NCBI GenBank assembly: GCA_022009755.1
Contig: CP091722.1
Span: 442,001-506,000 of the forward strand
Source: Oscillospiraceae bacterium
Lineage (GTDB): Bacteria > Bacillota > Clostridia > Christensenellales > QALW01
DNA length: 64,000 nt
Direction of reading: 5' to 3'
The translations under genes were made by a program, and so were the position numbers. The notes beneath the pieces were generated by a model. The model was not told the origin of the DNA. It ran no database searches and was given only the letters and a program-made list of their open reading frames with translations. Shown piece by piece: positions 34,830 through 42,668 of this stretch; within the stretch, counting starts at the first letter, position 1; each line of letters begins with the position of its first letter.

Positions 34830-35852
34830 CTATTTGAACTGTTCAAGAAAACGCAGATCGTTTTCAAACAGCAGGCGCATATCAGAAATTTTATAACGCG
34901 TTACGGCTATACGGTCAATGCCCAAACCGAATGCAAAGCCGGAATACACGGCCGGGTCGATGCCGCAGCCCGCAAGCACCTTGGGGTTAACCATTCCGGC
35001 TCCGAGTATTTCCACCCACCCCGTTCCTTTGCATACACGGCAGCCCTTTCCGCCGCATTCCGAGCAGGAAACATCCACCTCGACGCTGGGCTCCGTAAAG
35101 GGGAAAAATGAGGGGCGCAGTCTGGTTTTTGCCGAAGAGCCGTATATTTTTTTTGCAAAGGCATCCAGTGTGCCGCTGAGGTCGCACATTGTTATATCCT
35201 TATCAACCACCAGTCCCTCAAGCTGATGGAATACCGGCGAATGCGTGGCATCCACTTCATCGGCGCGGAAAACGCGTCCGGGGCAGATGATTCGTATGGG
35301 CGGCTTCTGCGATTCCATGGTGCGTATCTGCATGGCAGAGGTCTGCGTGCGCAGCAGCAGATTTTTGGTTATATAGAAGGAATCCTGCATGTCCCTTGAC
35401 GGGTGATCCTCCGGGATATTCAAAGCCTCAAAATTGTAGTGATCTGTTTCCACCTCAGGGCCTTCCGCAACATCAAAGCCCATAGACATAAAAATCTCTA
35501 TAAGCTCATTGCGCACGGCAGTGATCGGGTGTATTGTTCCGATATCCGGCGTTTTTGCCGGCACTGTTACATCAATACGCTCGCTTAGCAGCTTTTTCTC
35601 CAGCAGCTTTTTCTGAAGCTCCTGCTGCTTTTGAGCTATGCGCTCCTCCAGAAATGAGCGCAGTCCGTTTACCTTCATGCCCATTGCGGGGCGCTCTTCC
35701 GGCGGGCAGCTGCCCATGGAGCGCAAAAGCTCGGTCAGCTTTCCCTTTTTGCCCAAATAGCGAATGCGCAGTGCTTCCAGCTCTTCCGGCACGCTGATAT
35801 CTTCAATTTCTTTGCCGGCATCGGTGCGGATGTCGTCTATTCTGTCCTGCAT
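34830..35852 (-). CDS. pheS: Phenylalanyl-tRNA synthetase alpha subunit
   Basis: Catalytic subunit, 340 residues and uninterrupted. An N-terminal coiled coil is followed by the class II synthetase core: HPITAVRNELIEIFMSMGF, GPEVETDHYNFEALN, HPSRDMQDSFY (motif 2 region), and GLGIDRIAVTRY (motif 3). The start is ATG 35852 because AGGAGG lies just upstream. An open frame up to 35927 runs into the T-box terminator and is not used. Expression is controlled by the T-box leader at 35884-36197. Confidence 0.95.
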   Translation of the reverse strand: MQDRIDDIRTDAGKEIEDISVPEELEALRIRYLGKKGKLTELLRSMGSCPPEERPAMGMKVNGLRSFLEERIAQKQQELQKKLLEKKLLSERIDVTVPAKTPDIGTIHPITAVRNELIEIFMSMGFDVAEGPEVETDHYNFEALNIPEDHPSRDMQDSFYITKNLLLRTQTSAMQIRTMESQKPPIRIICPGRVFRADEVDATHSPVFHQLEGLVVDKDITMCDLSGTLDAFAKKIYGSSAKTRLRPSFFPFTEPSVEVDVSCSECGGKGCRVCKGTGWVEILGAGMVNPKVLAGCGIDPAVYSGFAFGLGIDRIAVTRYKISDMRLLFENDLRFLEQFK

Positions 35853-35883
35853 TTTCTTTTCCTCCTGGTATATCTTGACCGAC

Positions 35884-36197
35884 GAAAAAAGCCCCGTCCG
35901 AAGGGACGAGGCTGATCGTGGTACCACCCTATTTTTCCGCTGATAACAGCCGCTTAAAAACGGCGCCTTAACGGACTCATATGCTGTAACGGGCTGTTCC
36001 CGTATTTTCTTAACGGCCGCGGTGCTTTTGTTATTTACCCGGCATAATTATTTATACACCGAACAAATTCATCAAAGCACAGCTGCTTTAGGAAAATCTG
36101 CTCCGAAGGGAACTTCATACGGCTTGCCGATAGAGCGCTTACAGCGGATGCGCCCCTCTCTTTAAGGGCAAAACCATACTACTTTTCTTCATCATTG
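35884..36197 (-). promoter_or_regulatory. T-box leader of pheST
   Basis: tRNA-sensing transcription attenuator. On the minus strand the 5' end has GATGAAGA and AGTA, the AGAGAG box follows near 36160, and the invariant T-box AGGGTGGTACCACG occurs near 35914-35930. This is followed by a terminator hairpin CGTCCC-TTCG-GGACGGGG and a T-run (35887-35908). Uncharged tRNA-Phe would stabilise the antiterminator through its CCA end. A TTC (Phe) codon lies in the expected specifier region near 36110, but I did not fold Stem I. Confidence 0.93.
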
Positions 36198-36215
36198 CAT
36201 TTATTTATTTTTTAT

Positions 36216-36244
36216 ATATTATCACCTTTGCACAATACTTGCAA
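36216..36244 (-). promoter_or_regulatory. Promoter of T-box-pheST
   Basis: On the minus strand TTGCAA (36239-36244), 17 bases, TAATAT (36216-36221), about 15-20 bases before the T-box leader. Confidence 0.65.
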
Positions 36245-36304
36245 GCAAAATACGATTAAAAATAAAAAATAAGCCGCAATTATACGGTAAAGCAGCAATT
36301 CCGC

Positions 36305-36333
36305 TTTACAATAAATCGGGTGCATGTTATTAT
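36305..36333 (+). promoter_or_regulatory. Promoter of lysine riboswitch operon
   Basis: TTTACA at 36305-36310, a 17-base spacer, TATTAT at 36328-36333. Transcription would start at the first base of the riboswitch (about 36340). Confidence 0.8.
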
Positions 36334-36340
36334 ATCCCCC

Positions 36341-36512
36341 GTTAGAGGCGCGGTTTTTATCAGTAGTCAGGCTCAGGGCGCAGCCTTGCCCGTATATCCC
36401 TGCATGAAAGGAAACACCGCCGAAAGCGTGCTGCAGGCAAAGCGCAGCATGGCTTGGCTGCACGGGCGAACAGCTTTGCAGCTGTCATCAAGCAATTTGA
36501 TGGAGTGCTAAC
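36341..36512 (+). promoter_or_regulatory. Lysine riboswitch
   Basis: L-box aptamer. Conserved stretches are in order: TTAGAGGCGCGG at the 5' end, ATCAGTAGTC, GAAAGGAAACACCGCCGAAAG, and TTGGCTGCACGGG. The closing P1 stem pairs GTTAG (36341-36345) with CTAAC (36508-36512). It precedes asd, dapA and dapB, the lysine and diaminopimelate pathway, which fits. Lysine binding should favour the downstream terminator. Confidence 0.92.
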
Positions 36513-36532
36513 CTATATGCGTTTTTGCGTTG

Positions 36533-36571
36533 GCAGCACAATCATTCAAATTGTACTGCTTTATTTATTTT
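36533..36571 (+). terminator. Riboswitch-controlled terminator before asd
   Basis: GCAG-ACAAT, seven-base loop, ATTGT-CTGC with one mismatch, then TTTATTTATTTT. AGCAC at its left arm can also pair with GTGCT at the 3' end of the aptamer (36505-36509), offering an antiterminator alternative. Confidence 0.75.
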
Positions 36572-36586
36572 GGGGAGGATAATCAG

Positions 36587-37669
36587 ATGTCTCGTAATTA
36601 CAATGTTGGAATAATCGGAGCCACCGGCATGGTCGGACAGCGTTTTATAACGCTGCTGTGCAATCACCCGTGGTTTAGAATCACGGCTCTTGCCGCAAGC
36701 CCCCGTTCTGCCGGAAAGCCCTATGCTCAGGCGGTAGGCGCAAAATGGAGTATGCAGGAGGAAATACCTGCGTCCGTAAAGGATATGACGGTTCTGGATG
36801 CGGCGGCAGATGCCGAAAAGATCGCCGCAAGCGTGGATTTTGTATTCTGCGCGGTAGATATGAAAAAGGATGAGATACGCGCTCTTGAAGAAAAATATGC
36901 GCGTTTGGAGTGCCCCGTTATATCAAACAACAGCGCACACCGCGGAACGCCCGATGTCCCCATGATCATCCCTGAGCTTAATGCCGCTCATGCCGCGGTT
37001 ATCCCCTTCCAGCGCAAGCGCCTGGGTACAAAACGCGGCTTTATTGCCGTTAAATCAAACTGCTCGCTGCAAAGCTATGTTCCGGCGCTTTACCCCCTCA
37101 ACAGCTTCGGTGTGAAATGCGCAAGCGTATCTACCTATCAGGCCATTTCCGGCGCCGGCAAAACCTTTGCCGTATGGCCCGAAATGATTGACAACATTAT
37201 TCCGTATATCGGCGGAGAGGAAGAAAAAAGCGAGCAGGAGCCGCTTAAAATTTGGGGGCATCTTGAAAACGGCGTGATTGTATCCGCCGACGCTCCTCTG
37301 TTCAGCGCTCAGTGCATCCGCGTACCGGTCTCGGACGGACATACCGCCACTGTTTCCGTAAAATTCGACAAAAAGCCCTCAAAGCAGGAAATCCTCGATA
37401 TTTGGGCCGGCTTCCGCGGTCGTCCTCAGGAATTGGATCTGCCCAGCGCTCCTAAGCAGTTTCTGCACTATTTTGAAGAAAATGATCGTCCGCAGATCAA
37501 AAGCGAACGCAACCTTGAACACGGAATGGCCGTTTCCATAGGCCGCCTGCGCGAAGATACGATATTTGACTATAAATTTGTCTGCATGTCCCACAATACA
37601 CTGCGCGGCGCAGCGGGCGGTGCCGTTCTTATGGCGGAGCTGCTTTGCGCCGAAGGATATATGGACTGA
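36587..37669 (+). CDS. asd: Aspartate-semialdehyde dehydrogenase
   Basis: Reduces aspartyl phosphate to aspartate semialdehyde with NADPH, the entry to lysine, diaminopimelate, threonine and methionine. 360 residues. It has the Rossmann GATGMVGQRF, the catalytic cysteine in KSNCSLQSY, and the RVPVSDGHTA histidine region. The pattern (long form, KRKRLGTKRGF insertion) is that of the archaeal/fungal-type enzyme rather than the E. coli type. ATG 36587 follows GGGGAGG. It is the first gene after the lysine riboswitch. The 196 bases to dapA show no gene. Confidence 0.94.
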   Translation: MSRNYNVGIIGATGMVGQRFITLLCNHPWFRITALAASPRSAGKPYAQAVGAKWSMQEEIPASVKDMTVLDAAADAEKIAASVDFVFCAVDMKKDEIRALEEKYARLECPVISNNSAHRGTPDVPMIIPELNAAHAAVIPFQRKRLGTKRGFIAVKSNCSLQSYVPALYPLNSFGVKCASVSTYQAISGAGKTFAVWPEMIDNIIPYIGGEEEKSEQEPLKIWGHLENGVIVSADAPLFSAQCIRVPVSDGHTATVSVKFDKKPSKQEILDIWAGFRGRPQELDLPSAPKQFLHYFEENDRPQIKSERNLEHGMAVSIGRLREDTIFDYKFVCMSHNTLRGAAGGAVLMAELLCAEGYMD

Positions 37670-37865
37670 TTTCCAACCGGGCATTGCCCTTGCACCGCTT
37701 GCGGCAATACGGCTTTATAAACAGCAGCTTGCAATCCTCACGCATATGCTGATATTGCAGCACGATTTACACGAGCATACGGTGACGCTCTTTGCGGCGG
37801 TTTATACCGGCTGCGGGAAATAGCCGCAAAAAACAATACTACTTCTTTAATTTGGGAGTGATTTT

Positions 37866-38420
37866 ATGCGCAAGAATACTATTTTTACAGGCTCTGCGGT
37901 AGCAATTATCACACCGTTTACCAAAGACGGAGTGGATTTTCCGGCCTTTGAGAAACTTATAGAAAGGCAAATTGCGCTAGGCACGCAATGCATCGTTGTA
38001 TGCGGAACCACGGGAGAACCCGCCACAATGACGGCCGCCGAGCGGGAAAGCGTTATCCGCTTTTGCATAGAGCATACAAACGGGCGCATTCCGGTTGTAG
38101 TGGGCACGGGCAGCAATTGCACCGTCGATGCCGTAAAAAACTCGGAAAACGCGCAAAAATGGGGTGCGGACGGTCTGCTGGTGGTAACTCCGTACTACAA
38201 CAAATGCTCGCCCATGGGGCTGAAAGCACATTATAAGGCAATATCCGATGCAGTCACGCTGCCCATCATTGCATACAGTGTTCCTTCAAGAACCGGCGTT
38301 AACATTTCGGCTTCGCTTATGGCAGAGCTTGCGCAGATTGAAAATGTAGCCGCAATAAAGAGGCCAGCGGAAACATGGATCAGGTGGTGGCTATTGCCCA
38401 CGCCTGCGGAGATGCCGTAG
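37866..38420 (+). CDS. dapA: 4-Hydroxy-tetrahydrodipicolinate synthase, N-terminal segment (frameshifted)
   Basis: Condenses pyruvate and aspartate semialdehyde, the committed step to diaminopimelate and lysine. A TIM barrel with VVCGTTGEPATMT (pyruvate-binding loop), VVTPYYNKCS and IAYSVPSRTGVNIS containing the catalytic tyrosine region. The frame breaks at 38360: AAAG-AGGCC should be AAAGGAGGCC, which restores AAIKEASGNMDQV, including the Schiff-base lysine. The final 20 residues of this frame are spurious. Confidence 0.93.
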   Translation: MRKNTIFTGSAVAIITPFTKDGVDFPAFEKLIERQIALGTQCIVVCGTTGEPATMTAAERESVIRFCIEHTNGRIPVVVGTGSNCTVDAVKNSENAQKWGADGLLVVTPYYNKCSPMGLKAHYKAISDAVTLPIIAYSVPSRTGVNISASLMAELAQIENVAAIKRPAETWIRWWLLPTPAEMP

Positions 38421-38752
38421 ATATTTATTCCGGCGAGGACGCATTGACCGTACCCATGATGTCAATGGGAGCAAAGGGCGTTATTTCCGTTGCGGCAAAT
38501 ATCGTTCCCGGCGATGTTCAGGCCATGTGCGCAGCAGCGCTTGCGGGCAATTTTGAAGCAGCGGCAGCCGCACAGAAAAAGCTGTATCCGCTTATAAAAG
38601 CGCTTTTCTGCGAGGTAAATCCGATACCCGTAAAAAGCGCAGCCGCAGCAATGGGGCTGTGCAGCAGCACCCTGCGCCTTCCGCTTACGGAGATGGCGCC
38701 CGAAAATCTGGAACGACTGATATCGGCAATGCGGCAATACGGTGTTATATGA
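38375..38752 (+). CDS. dapA: 4-Hydroxy-tetrahydrodipicolinate synthase, C-terminal segment
   Basis: Continuation of dapA after the missing G at 38360: GEDALTVPMMSMGAKGVISVAANIVP is the conserved end of the barrel and PIPVKSAAAAMGL the C-terminal helical part. With both segments the protein is about 295 residues, the normal length. Confidence 0.93.
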   Translation: MDQVVAIAHACGDAVDIYSGEDALTVPMMSMGAKGVISVAANIVPGDVQAMCAAALAGNFEAAAAAQKKLYPLIKALFCEVNPIPVKSAAAAMGLCSSTLRLPLTEMAPENLERLISAMRQYGVI

Positions 38753-38790
38753 TTTCGGTTTTCATCACATTACGAAAGGCAGTGTTATAA

Positions 38791-39993
38791 GTGCTTGATA
38801 TAATTCTCAGCGGCTGCGGCGGAAAAATGGGACGATATATTGCCCAGTGTGCCGCCGAATCGCCCGATGTTTCCGTTGCGGCGGGCATAGATCCGTTTTT
38901 AAGCGGTGAAAGCCGATTTGACTTTCCCGTGTTCGGCTCCTTTGTCGATTGCGATGTAAAAGCAGATGTTATAGTTGATTTTTCCTCCCCCGCTGCCCTT
39001 GATTCAATAATCAGCTATGCAAAGCTTCATCATCTTCCGGTGGTATTTGCAACAACGGGATACAGCAATGAGCAAATCGCAAAAATCAAAACTCTTTCAC
39101 AAAGCGTGCCTGTATTCCGTTCGGGAAATATGTCGCTTGGAATAAATTTAATGACAGAGCTGCTGCGTACCTGCACGCATGTTCTTAAGGGCTATGATAT
39201 TGAAATAACAGAAAAGCATCACAACCAAAAGCTTGATGCTCCCAGCGGCACGGCGCTTATGCTTGCCGATGCAATAAATTCGGCATCGGATGAGCAATAT
39301 GATTATGTCTACGACCGGCATGAGCGCAGAGAAAAGCGCCCGGCAAACGAAATAGGCATACATTCGGTGCGCGGCGGCACAATAGTGGGAGAGCATACGG
39401 TGCTATTTGCGGGTAGGGACGAATTTCTTGAAATAACCCACACCGCGCAGTCAAGACAGCTGTTTGCCGTCGGCGCGCTGAAGGCTGCGCGCTTTCTGCA
39501 GGTGCAGCCCTGCGGGCTTTACAATATGAGCGATGTTATAAACGCGGGCAGCTCCGCGCCCCGCATAGGCATATGCGAGGACAGCGCAATTATCCGCGTT
39601 TCCGATATAAGCATAAACGACGGCATGATTTCCGATATGTTTGCCCTGCTTGCAAAAAACGGGATATCCCCGGAGCTTATAAACCAGTCTTCGGCGTTTA
39701 GCGGAAGGACGGATATATCCTTCTGCGTTTCCGCAGATGTGCTGCACGAAACCGTGGAATTGCTCTGCAGCCTTGCGGACCGCCGCAAAATTTCCGTAAA
39801 CAGCGATATATGCAGAATTTCCGTAGACAACTCCTCCTTTGACGGCAGCGTCGCTGTTTCCCGTATCACGGCAGCGCTGTATGAAAACAGAATTCCCGTA
39901 TACATGGTAACCGGAAACGAAGCCGGTCTTTCGCTTTGCGCCCCAAGGGAGGATGCCGAGCGCGCGGCGGATATAATCCGGGACAATCTTTAG
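38791..39993 (+). CDS. dapB: 4-Hydroxy-tetrahydrodipicolinate reductase fused to two ACT domains
   Basis: Residues 1-250 are a complete DapB: SGCGGKMG (dinucleotide loop), ATTGYSNEQ, EKHHNQKLDAPSGTA (catalytic signature), HSVRGGTIVGEH and the closing PCGLYNMSDVI. It reduces hydroxy-tetrahydrodipicolinate to tetrahydrodipicolinate. Residues about 255-400 are extra. They form two ACT modules in the style of aspartokinase: DISINDGMISDMFALLAKNGISPELI then TDISFCVS, and a second ending in SLCAPREDAERAADII. Normal DapB is about 250-270 residues. The frame is unbroken, so the fusion is real at the sequence level. It starts at GTG 38791, 38 bases after dapA. An ACT ligand, perhaps lysine, is inferred. 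Confidence 0.9.
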   Translation: MLDIILSGCGGKMGRYIAQCAAESPDVSVAAGIDPFLSGESRFDFPVFGSFVDCDVKADVIVDFSSPAALDSIISYAKLHHLPVVFATTGYSNEQIAKIKTLSQSVPVFRSGNMSLGINLMTELLRTCTHVLKGYDIEITEKHHNQKLDAPSGTALMLADAINSASDEQYDYVYDRHERREKRPANEIGIHSVRGGTIVGEHTVLFAGRDEFLEITHTAQSRQLFAVGALKAARFLQVQPCGLYNMSDVINAGSSAPRIGICEDSAIIRVSDISINDGMISDMFALLAKNGISPELINQSSAFSGRTDISFCVSADVLHETVELLCSLADRRKISVNSDICRISVDNSSFDGSVAVSRITAALYENRIPVYMVTGNEAGLSLCAPREDAERAADIIRDNL

Positions 39994-40002
39994 GAGAAGC
40001 CA

Positions 40003-40842
40003 ATGAACAGGCAAAAAAGAATTCTTGCCGTACACGATATATCGGATATAGGCCGTTGTTCGCTTACGGTGGCGCTGCCGATAATTTCCGCCTGCGGCAT
40101 TGAAACAGCCGTTCTGCCCACGGCTATTTTGTCAACGCATACGGGCGGTTTTACGGGATATACCTACCGCGACCTTTCGGACGATATTATTCCGGTCACC
40201 GATCATTGGCGTTCCCTCGGTATAGATTTTGATGCCGTTTACAGCGGATTTCTCGGCTCTTTCCGCCAGCTTGATATCATGTACGGGCTTTTTTCGCAAT
40301 ATAAGGAAAAAGGTGCCGTAATAATTGTGGATCCCGTATTGGGCGATAACGGCAGTCTTTATTCCGTATTCGGCCCTGAATTTGTGCAGGGCATGCGCCG
40401 GCTTTGCAGCCTTGCCGACATTATCACCCCCAATATAACCGAGGGAGCCCTGCTTGCCGGGATGCAATACCGTTTAGTCGGAGATGACGAATATATAAGT
40501 ACAATGCTTGAAGGTCTTCACAAAATAACAAACGCAGCCGTAGTGCTTACCGGGGTTATCCGCGGCAGCGAAACCGGGGTTGCAATGCGCGAAAAAAACG
40601 GTGATGTCACTTATACGGGCAGCGTACAGGTGGACGGCATTTTTCACGGAACGGGGGATGTTTTTGCCAGTGCAATGACGGGTGCGTACATGAAATGCGG
40701 AAATATGCAGCAGGCAGTACGCATAGCGGTGGATTTTACCTTGGAGAGCATACTCAGAACCAAAGCCTACAACACCGAATACCGCTACGGCGTGTGCTTT
40801 GAAGAATCCATTCCTTCCCTTATAAAAGCCCTCAACCTGTAA
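40003..40842 (+). CDS. Pyridoxal/pyridoxamine kinase (PdxK/PdxY family)
   Basis: Phosphorylates vitamin B6 vitamers to pyridoxal 5'-phosphate and relatives. 279 residues. Ribokinase fold with the family N-terminus VHDISDIGRCSLTVALPI, VDPVLGDNG, ITPNITEGALL, VVLTGV, and the anion-hole region HGTGDVFASAMTGA with the catalytic aspartate. ATG 40003 is preceded by AGGAG overlapping the dapB stop, so it is in the same operon. PLP is not needed by DapA or DapB, but diaminopimelate aminotransferase and decarboxylase use it, which may explain the grouping. Confidence 0.9.
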   Translation: MNRQKRILAVHDISDIGRCSLTVALPIISACGIETAVLPTAILSTHTGGFTGYTYRDLSDDIIPVTDHWRSLGIDFDAVYSGFLGSFRQLDIMYGLFSQYKEKGAVIIVDPVLGDNGSLYSVFGPEFVQGMRRLCSLADIITPNITEGALLAGMQYRLVGDDEYISTMLEGLHKITNAAVVLTGVIRGSETGVAMREKNGDVTYTGSVQVDGIFHGTGDVFASAMTGAYMKCGNMQQAVRIAVDFTLESILRTKAYNTEYRYGVCFEESIPSLIKALNL

Positions 40843-40887
40843 ATATAAGTATTTACGGTTTCAATTCCAAAACATCAAAAGCAAAAG

Positions 40888-40928
40888 CCCGGCATTATGC
40901 AGCAATTTTTTCATTGCTTAATGCCGGG
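40888..40928 (+). terminator. Terminator of asd-dapA-dapB-pdxK operon
   Basis: CCCGGCATTA ... TAATGCCGGG with an inner AGCAAT/ATTGCT stem, followed by a T-rich stretch. Confidence 0.85.
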
Positions 40929-40955
40929 TATATTTATTTCTATCCGTATTGCGGC

Positions 40956-41318
40956 TCAATTGCCGCTCTTTATTCTTTTATAGAGGCAAAAAGCAAATTC
41001 CACGCTTTCCGGCACTGTTCCGTCCGTAAGTGTCCCTATCTTATCGCCGGTACGGCTGCATTTTCTGTCGCCCTCATATTCAAGGCGCCATTCATCACTG
41101 CTGTCAAGATCCGTAAAATATGCGTCCTTGCAGAAATCAGCATACACCTTTGTAACATAAGCCTTGTTGCAATACGGCAGCAGCTGTTTATATACGCTGG
41201 CTCCGCCTATTACAAACCTCGCCGGAATCTGTTTTTTCCACCGTTTCCAGCAGCTCGCCGATGCTGTGTGCAACCACTGCGCCCTCCGGTGCATAAGTGG
41301 GGCTGGGGTTAAGCACAA
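40956..41318 (-). CDS. folA: Dihydrofolate reductase, C-terminal segment
   Basis: Real sequence begins near 41235: FVIGGASVYKQLLPYCNKAYVTKVYADF is the conserved C-terminal half of DHFR (the IGGxxxY motif), ending at the stop 40956. The upstream part of this frame is antisense to nothing real and is out of register. It joins the N-terminal segment if one A is removed from the A6 tract (plus T6, 41232-41237). Confidence 0.88.
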   Translation of the reverse strand: MCLTPAPLMHRRAQWLHTASASCWKRWKKQIPARFVIGGASVYKQLLPYCNKAYVTKVYADFCKDAYFTDLDSSDEWRLEYEGDRKCSRTGDKIGTLTDGTVPESVEFAFCLYKRIKSGN

Positions 41319-41499
41319 TATTGCGCCTGTTTTTCAACACTCTTCCGCCGGGAAATGTAGCCAGTGTGTTTGAACCCAGAATTACCGTTTTCCCGGTAGT
41401 GAGCGCAGCAAAATTCTGCAGATCCTCTCTGAGCCTTACCAGCAGATCGCCTTTATAGCCTATTCCCCATTTTTCATCTACGGCAACTATAAGATTCAT
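41188..41499 (-). CDS. folA: Dihydrofolate reductase, N-terminal segment
   Basis: Reduces dihydrofolate to tetrahydrofolate with NADPH, regenerating the cofactor oxidised by the adjacent thymidylate synthase. It shows IVAVDEKWGIGYKGDLL, the Met20-loop region, and the VILGSNTLATFPGGRVLKNR NADPH loop. ATG 41499 has GGAGGATAT upstream. thyA and folA are consecutive on the minus strand with 73 bases between, a common pairing. Confidence 0.9.
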   Translation of the reverse strand: MNLIVAVDEKWGIGYKGDLLVRLREDLQNFAALTTGKTVILGSNTLATFPGGRVLKNRRNIVLNPSPTYAPEGAVVAHSIGELLETVEKTDSGEVCNRRSQRI

Positions 41500-41572
41500 A
41501 TATCCTCCGCATGTTAAACAATTCCGATTCCTTTGCGCGTGATTGCATATTTAGCGCCGCCGAACCTGAGCA

Positions 41573-42403
41573 TCATACCGCAACGGGAATTTTGCCTATT
41601 TTTTCGCCGTGACGGTAATCCTCCACGCTGAAGCTGTCCGGCGTAAAGGCATAAAAATCCGTCACTGAACTATCCAGCGTCACCTTCGGAGAATCATACG
41701 GTGTACGCTGGATCAAATCGCGCACAATGGGAATGTGACGGTCATAAATATGAGCGTCGGCTATCACATGCACAAGCTCGCCCGGCTTAAGACCCGATAC
41801 CTGGGCCAGCATCATTACAAGCGCGGCATACTGAGCCACATTCCATGCATTTGCAGCCAGCATATCCTGCGAGCGCTGATTAAGGATGGCACAAAGTTTG
41901 CCCTCTGTTACATTGAAGGTCATGCTGTATGCGCAGGGGTAAAGCGCCATTTCATGCAGATCCTCAAAATTATACATATTGGTCATTATTCGGCGGCTGC
42001 ACGGATTATTTTTTAGATCGTACAGCACGCGATCCACCATGTCGAAGCGGCCTTCCTTATACTGATGCTTTATTCCCATCTGATAGCCGTATGCCTTGCC
42101 GATAGAGCCGTTTTCGTCAGCCCAACTGTCCCATATATGGCTGTTCAGATCGTGTACATTATTGGATTTTTTCTGCCATATCCAAAGCACCTCGTCCACT
42201 GCAAGGCGAAGATTTATCGGCCTTACGGTGATAAGCGGGAATTCCTTTGAAAGATCATATCGATTTACCACGCCGAACTTTTTAATGGTATAAGCGGGCG
42301 TTCCGTCCTCCCATTTGGGGCGCACCCTTTCATCCCGTACCCATGTGCCGTTTTCCAGTATATCTCTGCATGTGTTTATAAACGCCGTATCCGCCGAACC
42401 CAT
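41573..42403 (-). CDS. thyA: Thymidylate synthase
   Basis: Methylates dUMP to dTMP with methylenetetrahydrofolate. It is a long-form ThyA as seen in many Clostridia: RPKWEDGTPAYTIKKFGVVNRY, DEVLWIWQ, the catalytic cysteine in ALYPCAYSMTFNV, LNQRSQDMLAANAWNVAQY and HVIADAHIYDRH. The start is taken as ATG 42403, which gives the family N-terminus (GSADTAFINTCRDIL). The frame continues to an ATG at 42475 with no clear ribosome site, adding 24 residues of unlikely sequence. Confidence 0.93.
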   Translation of the reverse strand: MGSADTAFINTCRDILENGTWVRDERVRPKWEDGTPAYTIKKFGVVNRYDLSKEFPLITVRPINLRLAVDEVLWIWQKKSNNVHDLNSHIWDSWADENGSIGKAYGYQMGIKHQYKEGRFDMVDRVLYDLKNNPCSRRIMTNMYNFEDLHEMALYPCAYSMTFNVTEGKLCAILNQRSQDMLAANAWNVAQYAALVMMLAQVSGLKPGELVHVIADAHIYDRHIPIVRDLIQRTPYDSPKVTLDSSVTDFYAFTPDSFSVEDYRHGEKIGKIPVAV

Positions 42404-42560
42404 AGTGTTGTTTACCGTCCCTGAAACATTATATGTTTTGTTAACCTCAATGCCGCAATTAAAATCAACCGGCATAAGGTAAAAAACTGTTTACACTGAA
42501 TTATACCATATACCTTAAATTCATTCAACGATTTTTACTGCAAACCGAATATATAAAAAC

Positions 42561-42597
42561 AGCGCAGTAAAGCTTCCGTTTGATTTACTGCGCTTTA
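42561..42597 (-). terminator. Terminator after MerR-kinase gene
   Basis: AGCGCAGTAAA, twelve-base loop, TTTACTGCGCT: an 11-bp perfect stem between the stop of the MerR-kinase (42669) and thyA; a T-rich stretch follows on the minus strand. Confidence 0.8.
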
Positions 42598-42668
42598 TGT
42601 TATAAATTTGTATGCCTGCTAAATTTGTATGCCTGCGCTTTTGCGCCGCCGATCAGGCAGCAATATAT

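Noticed and set aside
37566..37823. Small ORF overlapping the end of asd and the gap before dapA
   Set aside because: It overlaps conserved asd sequence in another frame and has no ribosome site or recognisable domain.
39451..40035. Open frames opposite dapB
   Set aside because: They are shadow frames of a strongly conserved gene; there is no ribosome site and no family.
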